This document shows, one piece after another, positions 23,494 to 30,764 of a DNA stretch of 34,409 nucleotides. This DNA is from JAAKFL01 sp964629645. Lineage in GTDB: Bacteria > Chlamydiota > Chlamydiia > Chlamydiales > SLFE01. The notes beneath the pieces were generated by a model. That model was not told the origin of the DNA, did not search any database, and saw nothing but the letters and a program-made list of their open reading frames with translations. The stretch is from NCBI GenBank assembly GCA_964629645.1, contig CAZVSU010000019.1, positions 1 through 34,409 of the forward strand, read 5' to 3'. Both the position numbers and the translations under genes were made by a program. Positions within the stretch are counted from its first letter, which is position 1. Every line of letters begins with the position of its first letter.

Positions 23494-24693
23494 ATGACGA
23501 AAAAACCTGCCTTGATCGCATCATCGCTTTTGTTCATTTTCACCGGAACATTTGCCTTCGCAGATGTCGATGTTCCCCAAACGCAAACTGAAAGTGCACA
23601 TTTCCGTCCCTTCACCGGCAAGATTCGCGGCAATCGCGTGCGGTTGCGATCAGGTCCCGATCTCGACTCGACAATCGTGTCTCAACTGTCTGATGGAGAG
23701 CTCTATATCATTCAAGGAGAGACAGACGAATTTTATTCCGTCAAACCGAAACCAGGAACGAAAGCCTATGTTCACCGCAAATTTGTCCTCGACGGTGAAA
23801 TCGACGGCCAAAGGGTCAATGTGCGCCTCCAACCAAGCGTTGACTCTCCTATCGTCGGCACTTTAAACACCGGTGACAAAATCCAGGGCGTCGCTCGCGG
23901 CAAATGGCTGGAAATTGAAACGCCTCCGGAAACGCGTTTCTACGTCTACAAAGACTACATCGAAAATATGGGCGGTCCTGAAATCTATTTGAAACTTGAA
24001 AAACAAAGAGAGCGTTATCAAGACGTCCTCACAGAGGCGAAAGAAACGATTGACCAGCAGTTTCACCGCCCTTTCGAAAACATAGAAATTGATGAAACGC
24101 TAGGCAAGCTCAATGAAATCATCGGCGACCAAAAGCGATTTCCCGAATATGCTGCAGAAGCAAAACAGCTGATCCACTCAGCGAGCGAACGCTATTTGCA
24201 AAAAAAAATCGCCTATTTGGAAAATCTGACGGAAAATCCCGAAAATGTCTGGGTCAGAAACGAAAGCCCCCATGAACCAGAGCCGGAAAAACCGGCGGCA
24301 AAGACTCCAGAGGTCACAGTCAGAGCCGAGGCGGAGCCGATTCGGCTTAACAGTCCCGAAATGCTGTACTGGGAACCCCTTGAGGCTGCGCTGTACGAAC
24401 AGTGGGCGAACCGCCGAGACGGAATTGCTAACTTTGAAACATTTTACGCTGAGGAAGATCGAAGAGCCCGCCTTCTTGAAGGGGTCTTAAAAGAAGCGCC
24501 TCAAACCGCGCACAACACACCTGGGGACTATGTGCTTGTCAATGAAAGAACAAAGCGGCCCATCGCTTATCTTTACAGCACAAAAGTGAACTTGAGAGAG
24601 GTCCTCGGACGAAAAGTCACAGTCAGGGGTGTCGAAAGGCCGAACAATCATTTTGCCTTCCCCGCCTATTTTGTTCTGAACGCCTCGCAGTAA
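23494..24693 (+). CDS. Exported protein with two bacterial SH3 domains
   Basis: A cleavable signal peptide (KKPALIASSLLFIFTGTFAFA, about residues 2-22) precedes two tandem SH3b domains. The first (about 37-90) contains GNRVRLRSGPDLDSTIVSQL and YVHRKFV; the second (about 93-155) contains GQRVNVRLQPSVDSPIVGTL and YVYKDYI. They are recognisably repeats of each other. A helical, Glu/Lys-rich middle and a C-terminal domain (about 290-399) ending in HFAFPAYFVL follow. SH3b domains usually bind cell-wall or protein ligands, so a periplasmic envelope role is likely. 399 residues. Its own promoter precedes it, and a strong hairpin follows its stop by 36 bases. Confidence 0.8.
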   Translation: MTKKPALIASSLLFIFTGTFAFADVDVPQTQTESAHFRPFTGKIRGNRVRLRSGPDLDSTIVSQLSDGELYIIQGETDEFYSVKPKPGTKAYVHRKFVLDGEIDGQRVNVRLQPSVDSPIVGTLNTGDKIQGVARGKWLEIETPPETRFYVYKDYIENMGGPEIYLKLEKQRERYQDVLTEAKETIDQQFHRPFENIEIDETLGKLNEIIGDQKRFPEYAAEAKQLIHSASERYLQKKIAYLENLTENPENVWVRNESPHEPEPEKPAAKTPEVTVRAEAEPIRLNSPEMLYWEPLEAALYEQWANRRDGIANFETFYAEEDRRARLLEGVLKEAPQTAHNTPGDYVLVNERTKRPIAYLYSTKVNLREVLGRKVTVRGVERPNNHFAFPAYFVLNASQ

Positions 24694-24729
24694 CCGATCC
24701 TTTGTGTCGAAAGTTTTGCCCGATCTGGT

Positions 24730-24762
24730 AAGGTGCTCTTATGGACCCCATAAGAGCACCTT
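24730..24762 (+). terminator. Perfect 15-bp hairpin: terminator and/or start-site masking structure
   Basis: Bases 24730-24744 (aaggtgctcttatgg) and 24748-24762 (ccataagagcacctt) are exact inverted repeats with a 3-base loop. Only a short TTT follows, so it is a weak intrinsic terminator for the SH3 gene. The left arm contains an AAGGTG ribosome-site-like sequence and the ATG at 24741 of the next ORF, so in an RNA both would be paired. Confidence 0.65.
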
Positions 24763-25790
24763 TACGTAATGTCATGTCGCAGCAGTCATTTAAATTCCTG
24801 GTAGGCTGTCATCACTCCGGGAGGATAAGACTCCTCATTAAAGCAAAAAGAGAAGGCAAGAGAGATGATCACTGCATCAATTCTATCATTCACCTTTCTT
24901 GTTTGATTCATTCAAAAACCGTTACTGAAGAACACTTTGCCCATTTTTACCGAAGCGGGATCTATTCAATAAAGGTGATCGATCCGTCCACAAATTTCTT
25001 TTATGGCCGAATTAATATCCGCAATGTGATGCACCGCTTTGCCGCAGCTTTGATCGATGAAAATCCAGCATCAGAAGCATTTGCTCACAAAATGAAACAA
25101 GTGGTACCCATTTTGGGACGGAGGGAGCGAAAGGTTTTCCAGAGTAAATTCGAACGGTGCCGGAGAGCCTGGAATGCAAGAAAAACCGACCATCTCAATT
25201 CTTTTGCTCAATCGCTTCGCAAACTATCAAAAAGGATTCGTCGACTCCATTGGGACCACATACGCCAGGCGGTCATCGGGCGAGTCGATGAACTCTCGAC
25301 CTCTCGAGGGTTTATGCACTATATTGTCGTCGAAACGAACAGAGGCAAGCGCAATCCTAATGTGCATGCTTTCGCACTGGAACAAGTCGTGGGCAACGGC
25401 GAATGTCCAGAATATTATCTTTGGCAGTCTTGGTATCAAGAGTACGACATCCTTGCACCTCAGGGTTACAAAGTTCTTCTCGAAGGATCGATCGAAACTT
25501 TTTTTGGCGATCTCACGACCATCTTTAAAAAAACAATTTGGGATGAACGATCAGATAGGCTTTGGAAGAAGTGGTTTCATATATCCCTCTACTCTAAAAT
25601 CCCAAGCAAAATGGAAACCATAGAGTGCACACCCGACGTGATTTCAATGAAAGCGATAAGCTTCTCGACAGCCTCTCTTCCTTTTAATCCCCAAAACGTC
25701 GAACACTCGATTCATCAGAACCATCAATTCCTCTTACTGAACTCAGAACCATACCCGAACAAAAAAAGAAAACGGTCGCAATCGACCTGA
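24741..25790 (+). CDS. Unrecognised 349-residue protein
   Basis: I do not recognise a family. The frame is open for 349 codons with no competing gene on either strand. The product is basic, with many Arg and His residues and several aromatic segments (YYLWQSWYQEYDIL, WKKWFHISLY). There is no signal peptide or membrane helix. A basic central region (about 130-175) looks helical, and the C-terminus is Lys/Arg-rich (PNKKRKRSQST), similar to a nuclear localisation signal, though short basic tails are common by chance. The start at 24741 has AAGGTG 5 bases before it but both lie inside a hairpin; the ATG at 24774 is the alternative. It could be a host-directed effector or a lineage-specific gene. 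Confidence 0.6.
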   Translation: MDPIRAPLRNVMSQQSFKFLVGCHHSGRIRLLIKAKREGKRDDHCINSIIHLSCLIHSKTVTEEHFAHFYRSGIYSIKVIDPSTNFFYGRINIRNVMHRFAAALIDENPASEAFAHKMKQVVPILGRRERKVFQSKFERCRRAWNARKTDHLNSFAQSLRKLSKRIRRLHWDHIRQAVIGRVDELSTSRGFMHYIVVETNRGKRNPNVHAFALEQVVGNGECPEYYLWQSWYQEYDILAPQGYKVLLEGSIETFFGDLTTIFKKTIWDERSDRLWKKWFHISLYSKIPSKMETIECTPDVISMKAISFSTASLPFNPQNVEHSIHQNHQFLLLNSEPYPNKKRKRSQST

Positions 25791-25813
25791 GGGATCTAAA
25801 CAGACTTAAGCCC

Positions 25814-25842
25814 TTTCATAAAATTTAATCGAAGTCTATACT
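25814..25842 (+). promoter_or_regulatory. Possible promoter for the RNA-repair gene pair
   Basis: TATACT (25837-25842) is a good -10 box; the -35 match TTTCAT (25814-25819), 17 bases upstream, is poor. Transcription would begin about 5 bases before the ATG at 25854, giving an almost leaderless message. No clear ribosome site is seen there, which fits that reading but does not prove it. Confidence 0.3.
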
Positions 25843-25853
25843 GCCATGGTATT

Positions 25854-26651
25854 ATGTCTTCGATAAAACGCATTTTTCTTGGATTTGAGTGTCAGGCCCT
25901 CTGGCCTGAACAGTGGCCGAAGGGTCGGGTGATAGAAGAAAAGGCGCGCCATGTCACGCTTGCTTTTATTGGCGAAACGGAGATTGAATCGTTCATGCGC
26001 CACCTCGGAAACTTCCCGAAACCATCGTTTCAAACAGGTTTTGCCGGTATCTTCACAAAATGTCTCTTTCTTCCTAAAAAAGGCCCCCATGTCGTGGCCT
26101 TCGAACCGGATCTCGGCAGGAGAAAAAAAACGCTCTTCGAGTATCAATCCATTGTTAAGGACTGGCTCAAACAGCATCATGTTCCCGTCGATTCACGGCA
26201 GTATCTCCCCCACATGACCATCGCAAGGGGGAAATTTTCTCTGAGGGAGTGGGAAGACGAATTCACCCCCCTTCCTTTTCGCCTCGGCCCTCTCCATCTT
26301 TACGAAAGTCTCGGCCACTCGCACTATCGGTCCATCTGGTCGCTCCCCTTACCGCCGGCTTTCGAAGAAATTGAGCATACCGCCGATATTGCCTTCCTTA
26401 TACGAGGAGAGAGTCTCAACGATATATTCGATCACGCTTTTATCGCTTTGGCGTCTGTTTGTCCCGATTTGTTGCCCTATCGCAATGAACGTTTCGAACC
26501 CAAAAGTCTCGGAGACGTTGTGAAAGAGTTGAATGTTGTCGTCGGCCGCGCCGACGCCGATTTTGGCGTCCCGCTCAAAGCGGTGAGCTACCACGGCGAC
26601 CTTATAGATCAAGAAGATGTTTTTGAATGGGAGATGATTGTCGATGTCTGA
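25854..26651 (+). CDS. Fused 2H RNA phosphodiesterase (ThpR/LigT-like) and archease
   Basis: Two RNA-end enzymes in one 265-residue chain. The N-terminal half (about 1-165) is a 2H phosphoesterase of the 2'-5' RNA ligase/cyclic phosphodiesterase family, with both HxTx motifs: HVTL (33-36) and HMTI (120-123). The C-terminal part (about 168-265) is an archease: EEIEHTADIAF with the metal-binding Asp178, then LKAVSYH and the ending EWEMIVDV with Asp264. Archease activates the RNA ligase RtcB, encoded immediately downstream with an 8-base overlap. The archease part is about 40 residues shorter than usual, missing the middle. Each half is recognisable; I am confident of the fusion because the frame is continuous. 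Confidence 0.8.
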   Translation: MSSIKRIFLGFECQALWPEQWPKGRVIEEKARHVTLAFIGETEIESFMRHLGNFPKPSFQTGFAGIFTKCLFLPKKGPHVVAFEPDLGRRKKTLFEYQSIVKDWLKQHHVPVDSRQYLPHMTIARGKFSLREWEDEFTPLPFRLGPLHLYESLGHSHYRSIWSLPLPPAFEEIEHTADIAFLIRGESLNDIFDHAFIALASVCPDLLPYRNERFEPKSLGDVVKELNVVVGRADADFGVPLKAVSYHGDLIDQEDVFEWEMIVDV

Positions 26652-28071
26652 ACTTAAAAAGCTTTCCGAGGGCCTGTATGAACTGCCGAAAACAGGTGAG
26701 ATGAAGGTTCCCGGTCTTGTGATCGGCACCGACAAGCTCTTTCAAGAGTTTGATATCGAGCGTCCATTGGAACAGGTGAGAAATGTGGCCCACCTACCCG
26801 GTATTGTCGGCTACAGCATCGCGATGCCCGATATCCACTGGGGCTACGGCTTTCCCATTGGCGGTGTTGCCGCTACCGACGCCGAAAGCGGAGTGATCAG
26901 TCCTGGCGGCGTCGGCTATGACATCAATTGCGGCGTACGTTTCGCCACACTCGACATCCCTTTTTCTGAACTCGACCAAAGAGCCAAGGAAAAGCTCATT
27001 CAAACGATTGAAAGAAATGTCCCCTCAGGGGTGGGAAAAGGGCACGGAAAAAAGTTTGAACTCACCGATGCAGACTATCGGCAGATTGTTGAAAAAGGAG
27101 CCGCTTGGTCAGTAGAGCAGGGCTTTGGATTTGCAGACGACTTAAGAAACAGCGAGAGCCTCGGTTTTATTGAAGGGGGTGACATAAGCGCTGTCTCTTC
27201 CGCAGCTCGCGAGCGCGGCCGCAAGCAACTCGGCAGCATCGGCTCCGGCAATCATTTCGTCGAGATTGGAGAAATCCAAAAAATCTTTGATCCCGACATC
27301 GCAAAAATGTGGGGTTTAAAGGAGGGGATGATCACTATCATGATTCATTCCGGATCGAGAGGATTTGGCCATCAGATCTGCCAAGACACTCTCGACGCAT
27401 TTTTTGAGCAAGGGTACGAAGAGGCTCTTCCCGACAAACAACTCGTGGCCGCTCCGATACAAAGTCCCTTAGGCAAGCGCTATTTCCAGGCTATGGCGGC
27501 GGCGGCCAATTTTGCTTTTAACAACCGGCAGCGGATCCTCCACTTTGTGAGACACTCTTTTGCTGAATCCTTAGGGGTCCGCCCTGAAGAGATCCGGCAG
27601 CTCTACGATGTGTGCCACAACATCGCAAAATTTGAATCTCATTTGATCGGCAATGAACTGAAAACCGTGTGCGTCCATCGCAAAGGGGCCACCCGCTCTT
27701 TTGGACCCGAATCCAAAGAGCTGGCTCCCCGCTTTCAAAAATCGGGTCAACCTGTCCTTGTCCCCGGCGACATGGGGCGCGCCAGTCATATTCTCGCGGG
27801 ACAAGGCAATCCTTTAACGTGGAGCAGCTGCTGCCATGGGGCTGGCAGGGCAAGAAGCCGCCACAAATCACTCAAAGAGTGGGAAAACCGCAATCCGCTG
27901 GAAGCCATGGCAAAGCAAGGGGTCATCGTCAAAGCCAATAGCCCTCGAACAATCTCTGAAGAAATGCCTGACGCTTATAAAGATGTCGACGAAGTCGTCA
28001 AAGCAGTCACGGAAGCCAAGCTTGCAAAAATGGTGGCCCGCATTCGCCCCCACGCCGTCCTTAAAGGCTAG
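26644..28071 (+). CDS. rtcB: RtcB RNA-splicing ligase
   Basis: GTP-dependent ligase that joins RNA 2',3'-cyclic phosphate or 3'-phosphate ends to 5'-OH ends. Metal ligands are visible in GGVGYDINCGVR (Asp93, Cys96), GSGNHFVEI, and HSGSRGFGHQ. VCHNIAKFE and HRKGATRSFGP follow, and the GMP-accepting His398 lies in CCHGAGRARSR. About 475 residues, a full-length bacterial RtcB. The start at 26644 has GGGAG 10 bases upstream; a TTG at 26638 is an alternative. It overlaps the archease-fusion gene, so the two are probably co-translated. A long imperfect hairpin begins at its stop codon. Confidence 0.93.
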   Translation: MSELKKLSEGLYELPKTGEMKVPGLVIGTDKLFQEFDIERPLEQVRNVAHLPGIVGYSIAMPDIHWGYGFPIGGVAATDAESGVISPGGVGYDINCGVRFATLDIPFSELDQRAKEKLIQTIERNVPSGVGKGHGKKFELTDADYRQIVEKGAAWSVEQGFGFADDLRNSESLGFIEGGDISAVSSAARERGRKQLGSIGSGNHFVEIGEIQKIFDPDIAKMWGLKEGMITIMIHSGSRGFGHQICQDTLDAFFEQGYEEALPDKQLVAAPIQSPLGKRYFQAMAAAANFAFNNRQRILHFVRHSFAESLGVRPEEIRQLYDVCHNIAKFESHLIGNELKTVCVHRKGATRSFGPESKELAPRFQKSGQPVLVPGDMGRASHILAGQGNPLTWSSCCHGAGRARSRHKSLKEWENRNPLEAMAKQGVIVKANSPRTISEEMPDAYKDVDEVVKAVTEAKLAKMVARIRPHAVLKG

Positions 28072-28118
28072 GGGACGTCTTCAAATTTGGAATCAACTTA
28101 ATTTGAAGACATCCCCTA
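28069..28118 (+). terminator. Long hairpin overlapping the rtcB stop codon
   Basis: Bases 28069-28087 and 28100-28118 pair over 19 positions with one mismatch, enclosing a 12-base loop. The stem begins in the TAG of rtcB. It lacks a run of Ts, so it is not a classical intrinsic terminator, but it could terminate or protect the 3' end of the message. Confidence 0.55.
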
Positions 28119-28156
28119 TCTCGCTTACTCTAAGCCACTTGTAAAATAACGAGCGT

Positions 28157-28187
28157 TTGACCTCTCCTTAATTCGATTGGGTATAAT
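28157..28187 (+). promoter_or_regulatory. Promoter for the ROK kinase gene
   Basis: TTGACC (28157-28162) and a perfect TATAAT (28182-28187) are separated by 19 bases, slightly long. Transcription would begin about 35 bases before the ATG at 28230. The rest of this 158-base gap holds the rtcB hairpin. Confidence 0.5.
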
Positions 28188-28229
28188 CACAAAAACTGAA
28201 TAATGAAGGAAAAGAGAGGGCTTTTTGCT

Positions 28230-29192
28230 ATGGCTAGATGGTCGTTTGGCGTCGATCTCGGCGGCACGAAGATTGAAATCGCAATTGTCGATGAGACGGG
28301 ATCTGTTGTCGAGCGGCTCCGTATGCCAACCGACATTGACGGCGGATCGTCCGCTGTAGAAAAACAGATCCACGAGGGGATTGACGATCTCCGAGCCCAA
28401 TCATCCGGAGATCCTGTCGGCATAGGGATCGGCATTGCCGCTCAAATTGACGACGAACAAGGTGTGATCAGGAATGCGCCCAATCTCAAGTGGAAAGATG
28501 TCCCGTTTCAAGAAAACCTAAAAACGTTGACTAAGCTCCCCGTGCGCATCACAAACGATGTCCGCGCCGCGGCATGGGGCGAGTGGCTTTTCGGCGCCGG
28601 TCAAAAAGCGGACAGCATGGTCTGCCTCTTTGTTGGGACAGGCATTGGAAGCGGCGTCATCGTCGGGGGCAACATGTTGACCGGCTGCAGCAACACCGCC
28701 GGCGAAGTGGGGCATATGATCATACGCAATCCAGGAGATCCCTGCCACTGCGGTAGCCAAGGCTGCTTCGAATCTGTTTGCGGAGGATGGGCCATCGGGG
28801 AAAAAGCGCAAAAAGCTGTCGCCTCCGATAAAGAGGCAGGATCGGCCATTTTAAAGCTCGCAGGAGGAGACCTCAAAAAAGTGAGCGCCAAACATGTTGC
28901 CGACGCTTTTGAGCACGGCGATCCTTTGGCCAAACATCTGGTTGACCGCACGCTTGAAGGGCTTGTCGATGGGTGTGTCAACATTGTCAATGCCTTCAAC
29001 CCCTGCCGATTCATTTTAGGGGGAGGCGTTATCGAGGGACTGCCCCATCTTGTCGATGCTATTGATGAAAGGGTCAAAAAAAGGGCGCTCGCTGCGGCGA
29101 CTGAAAATCTCGTATTCGAAAAAGCAGCCCTTGGTAACGACGCCGGAGTTGTGGGCGCTGCCGCCCTTACTTTAAACATAAGTTCAAAGTAA
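28230..29192 (+). CDS. ROK family sugar kinase (glucokinase-like)
   Basis: ATP-dependent sugar kinase, probably for glucose or an amino sugar. The ATP motif is FGVDLGGTKIEIAIV at the N-terminus. FVGTGIGSGVIVGGNML follows, and the zinc-binding ROK motif is GEVGHMIIRNPGDPCHCG followed by SQGCFESVCGGW, with His and three Cys intact. These Cys residues mark ROK glucokinases and N-acetylmannosamine kinases rather than ROK repressors; there is no HTH domain. 320 residues. GAGAGGG 9 bases before 28230 supports that start; an in-frame ATG at 28203 is an alternative without a site. No linked sugar genes define the substrate. Confidence 0.88.
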   Translation: MARWSFGVDLGGTKIEIAIVDETGSVVERLRMPTDIDGGSSAVEKQIHEGIDDLRAQSSGDPVGIGIGIAAQIDDEQGVIRNAPNLKWKDVPFQENLKTLTKLPVRITNDVRAAAWGEWLFGAGQKADSMVCLFVGTGIGSGVIVGGNMLTGCSNTAGEVGHMIIRNPGDPCHCGSQGCFESVCGGWAIGEKAQKAVASDKEAGSAILKLAGGDLKKVSAKHVADAFEHGDPLAKHLVDRTLEGLVDGCVNIVNAFNPCRFILGGGVIEGLPHLVDAIDERVKKRALAAATENLVFEKAALGNDAGVVGAAALTLNISSK

Positions 29193-29200
29193 ATGACGAG

Positions 29201-29911
29201 CTAGGGATCGCAGGAGGAGTACTCCGGCCGGTAGGTCACTAGGGGAAGATCGATGACGAGCGTCTTTTGGAATAACTTGAGACAGTCGAGATTAAACGCA
29301 AGATCTTGCCCTCTTTGAGACGGCCCCCATTTAACCTGATCGAAAACCCCTCTCTTTATGGCGATATTGCCGTGGTGGACCCTCACGCCTGAGCATTTGA
29401 GCGAATTCCAAGAGCGGTGAAACTTGACAGGAACGACCCCTCGCGCAAGCGCTGCGGTATTTCCGAGATGAAGACCCTCTAAGCAATAACCGTGCATCAC
29501 GTGATCGGCATCAAGTATTTGGAAAAGAGATTCGAGAATTTCGAGTCTTCGCGGATGAGGCCAATCATCGGCATCTTGGCAGACAAAAACATCTCCCGTA
29601 GCAAAAGAACAGGCGATATTGCGATTTTCACCGGCGTACTGCTTTTTCGTCGACGCGATTATAATGAGCGGGAACGGATAGTCGGCGCTTTGAAGCTGCT
29701 CAAGTTCGCCGGCATCGACCAAGTGCGCTTCCGAAAGAGAAATGACCACCTCGTCGGGCCGCCTAGACTGCTGGGTGTAAGCGTCGAGAAGGGAAGGGAG
29801 GTGGGAAAAATGACCGTAGTAACAGGGGATAATCAGAGATAATTTCAATTCTCCAAAACAATACGTTGAAAGTGAAACAAAAAAGCAGATTAAAAATAGC
29901 CAATGCCTCAT
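29201..29911 (-). CDS. Family-2-like glycosyltransferase with signal peptide (copy 2)
   Basis: A Sec signal peptide (WLFLICFFVSLSTYCFG) leads into a GT-A fold domain with LSLIIPCYYGHFSHLPSLL, RRPDEVVISLSEAH, and the nucleotide-sugar and metal motif VCQDADD. About 236 residues, a compact single domain. It is a paralogue of the gene 8 bases upstream (29920-30627): both share PDEVV.SLSE, the YAG.NRN segment, FATG, CQDADD.PHP and the HGN motif. The ribosome site AGGAG is clear. A glycosyltransferase entering the export pathway is unusual, because sugar nucleotides are absent from the periplasm. Activity in the host cell is one explanation. Confidence 0.75.
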   Translation of the reverse strand: MRHWLFLICFFVSLSTYCFGELKLSLIIPCYYGHFSHLPSLLDAYTQQSRRPDEVVISLSEAHLVDAGELEQLQSADYPFPLIIIASTKKQYAGENRNIACSFATGDVFVCQDADDWPHPRRLEILESLFQILDADHVMHGYCLEGLHLGNTAALARGVVPVKFHRSWNSLKCSGVRVHHGNIAIKRGVFDQVKWGPSQRGQDLAFNLDCLKLFQKTLVIDLPLVTYRPEYSSCDP

Positions 29912-29919
29912 ACTCGCTC

Positions 29920-30627
29920 CTAATTTTTGTTATGTCCCGACGAGTTCTGTTCCCGATACAAATAGAGAGGCCAGTCGATCACCACAGTGTTGCCGAAATA
30001 CTCAAGACACTTTTTATTGAACGCACAGTCCTCCCCCACCCTCATGTTTGGCCATTTGATCTTCGACAAGACGCGGCGGCTGACGGCAACGTTGCCATGC
30101 GTGACTTTTTTAAAGTCGCGCAAAAGAGAATGCCACGACGTCGGCCGCCTAACCGGAATTTCATTCAGGTCAAACGCCTCCCATCCCACCTCCTTTGATC
30201 CGTCCAGGATGTAATTATGCATAATATGATCGGGCGCGTAGTCTCTGTAGACAGCGTGAATAATTTCTATTCTTTGCGGATGTGGCAGATCGTCGGCATC
30301 TTGGCAAATGATCAGCTCCCCGGTGGCAAAGTCAAAGGCGCGGTTCCGATTAGGTCCTGCATATAAACGTTTTGTCTCGGTCAAGATGATCAGATCAAAG
30401 GGCCATCTGTGAGTTTCAAGCCTTTCAATCGCAACCGGATCGACAATACCCGATTCCGAGAGGGAAACCACAACTTCATCGGGCCTCAATGTCTGCCCCG
30501 CGAGCTCTTCAAGAAGCGGCTCCAAATAGTGAGCATGCCCGTGCCAACAGGGAACCATGACCGTGATTTTAGCTCCCTCAGCAAAAGAAATAACAAAGAA
30601 TAAAGAAAAAAGGAGCGCTCTGATCAT
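29920..30627 (-). CDS. Family-2-like glycosyltransferase with signal peptide (copy 1)
   Basis: The first gene of a tandem pair. From the ATG at 30627 it starts with a signal peptide (MIRALLFSLFFVISFAEG) and continues KITVMVPCWHGHAHYLEPLL, RPDEVVVSLSESG, YAGPNRNRAFDFATGE, and the GT-A acidic motif ICQDADDLPHPQRIEI. An in-frame ATG at 30681 would put 18 polar residues before the signal and hide it. About 235 residues. The SWHSLL/HGNVAVSRRVL region matches the second copy (SWNSL/HGNIAIKRGVF), showing duplication. Sugar donor and acceptor are unknown. The pair is transcribed divergently from the DMT transporter gene. Confidence 0.75.
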   Translation of the reverse strand: MIRALLFSLFFVISFAEGAKITVMVPCWHGHAHYLEPLLEELAGQTLRPDEVVVSLSESGIVDPVAIERLETHRWPFDLIILTETKRLYAGPNRNRAFDFATGELIICQDADDLPHPQRIEIIHAVYRDYAPDHIMHNYILDGSKEVGWEAFDLNEIPVRRPTSWHSLLRDFKKVTHGNVAVSRRVLSKIKWPNMRVGEDCAFNKKCLEYFGNTVVIDWPLYLYREQNSSGHNKN

Positions 30628-30703
30628 AAATTTATTTGCGGCCACTCCATTTGCAAATCGACCCATTTGACGTCCCACCAATAGAGCGAAGTGAAATAAG
30701 ATC

Positions 30704-30732
30704 TTGAATTTTACACAAATTTTGACTATAAT
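30704..30732 (+). promoter_or_regulatory. Promoter for the DMT transporter gene
   Basis: TTGAAT (30704-30709) and a perfect TATAAT (30727-30732) with an optimal 17-base spacer. Transcription would begin near 30739, about 26 bases before the ATG at 30765. The 137-base gap to the divergent glycosyltransferase start is otherwise AT-rich and featureless. Confidence 0.7.
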
Positions 30733-30764
30733 GTTAACCTAATAACTGTTTATTTTGTGGTTTT

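Noticed and set aside
24741..25790. Transposase or insertion sequence
   Set aside because: No DDE or HUH motif pattern, no terminal inverted repeats flanking the ORF and no target duplication were seen. The 15-bp inverted repeat lies only at the 5' side and is a hairpin.
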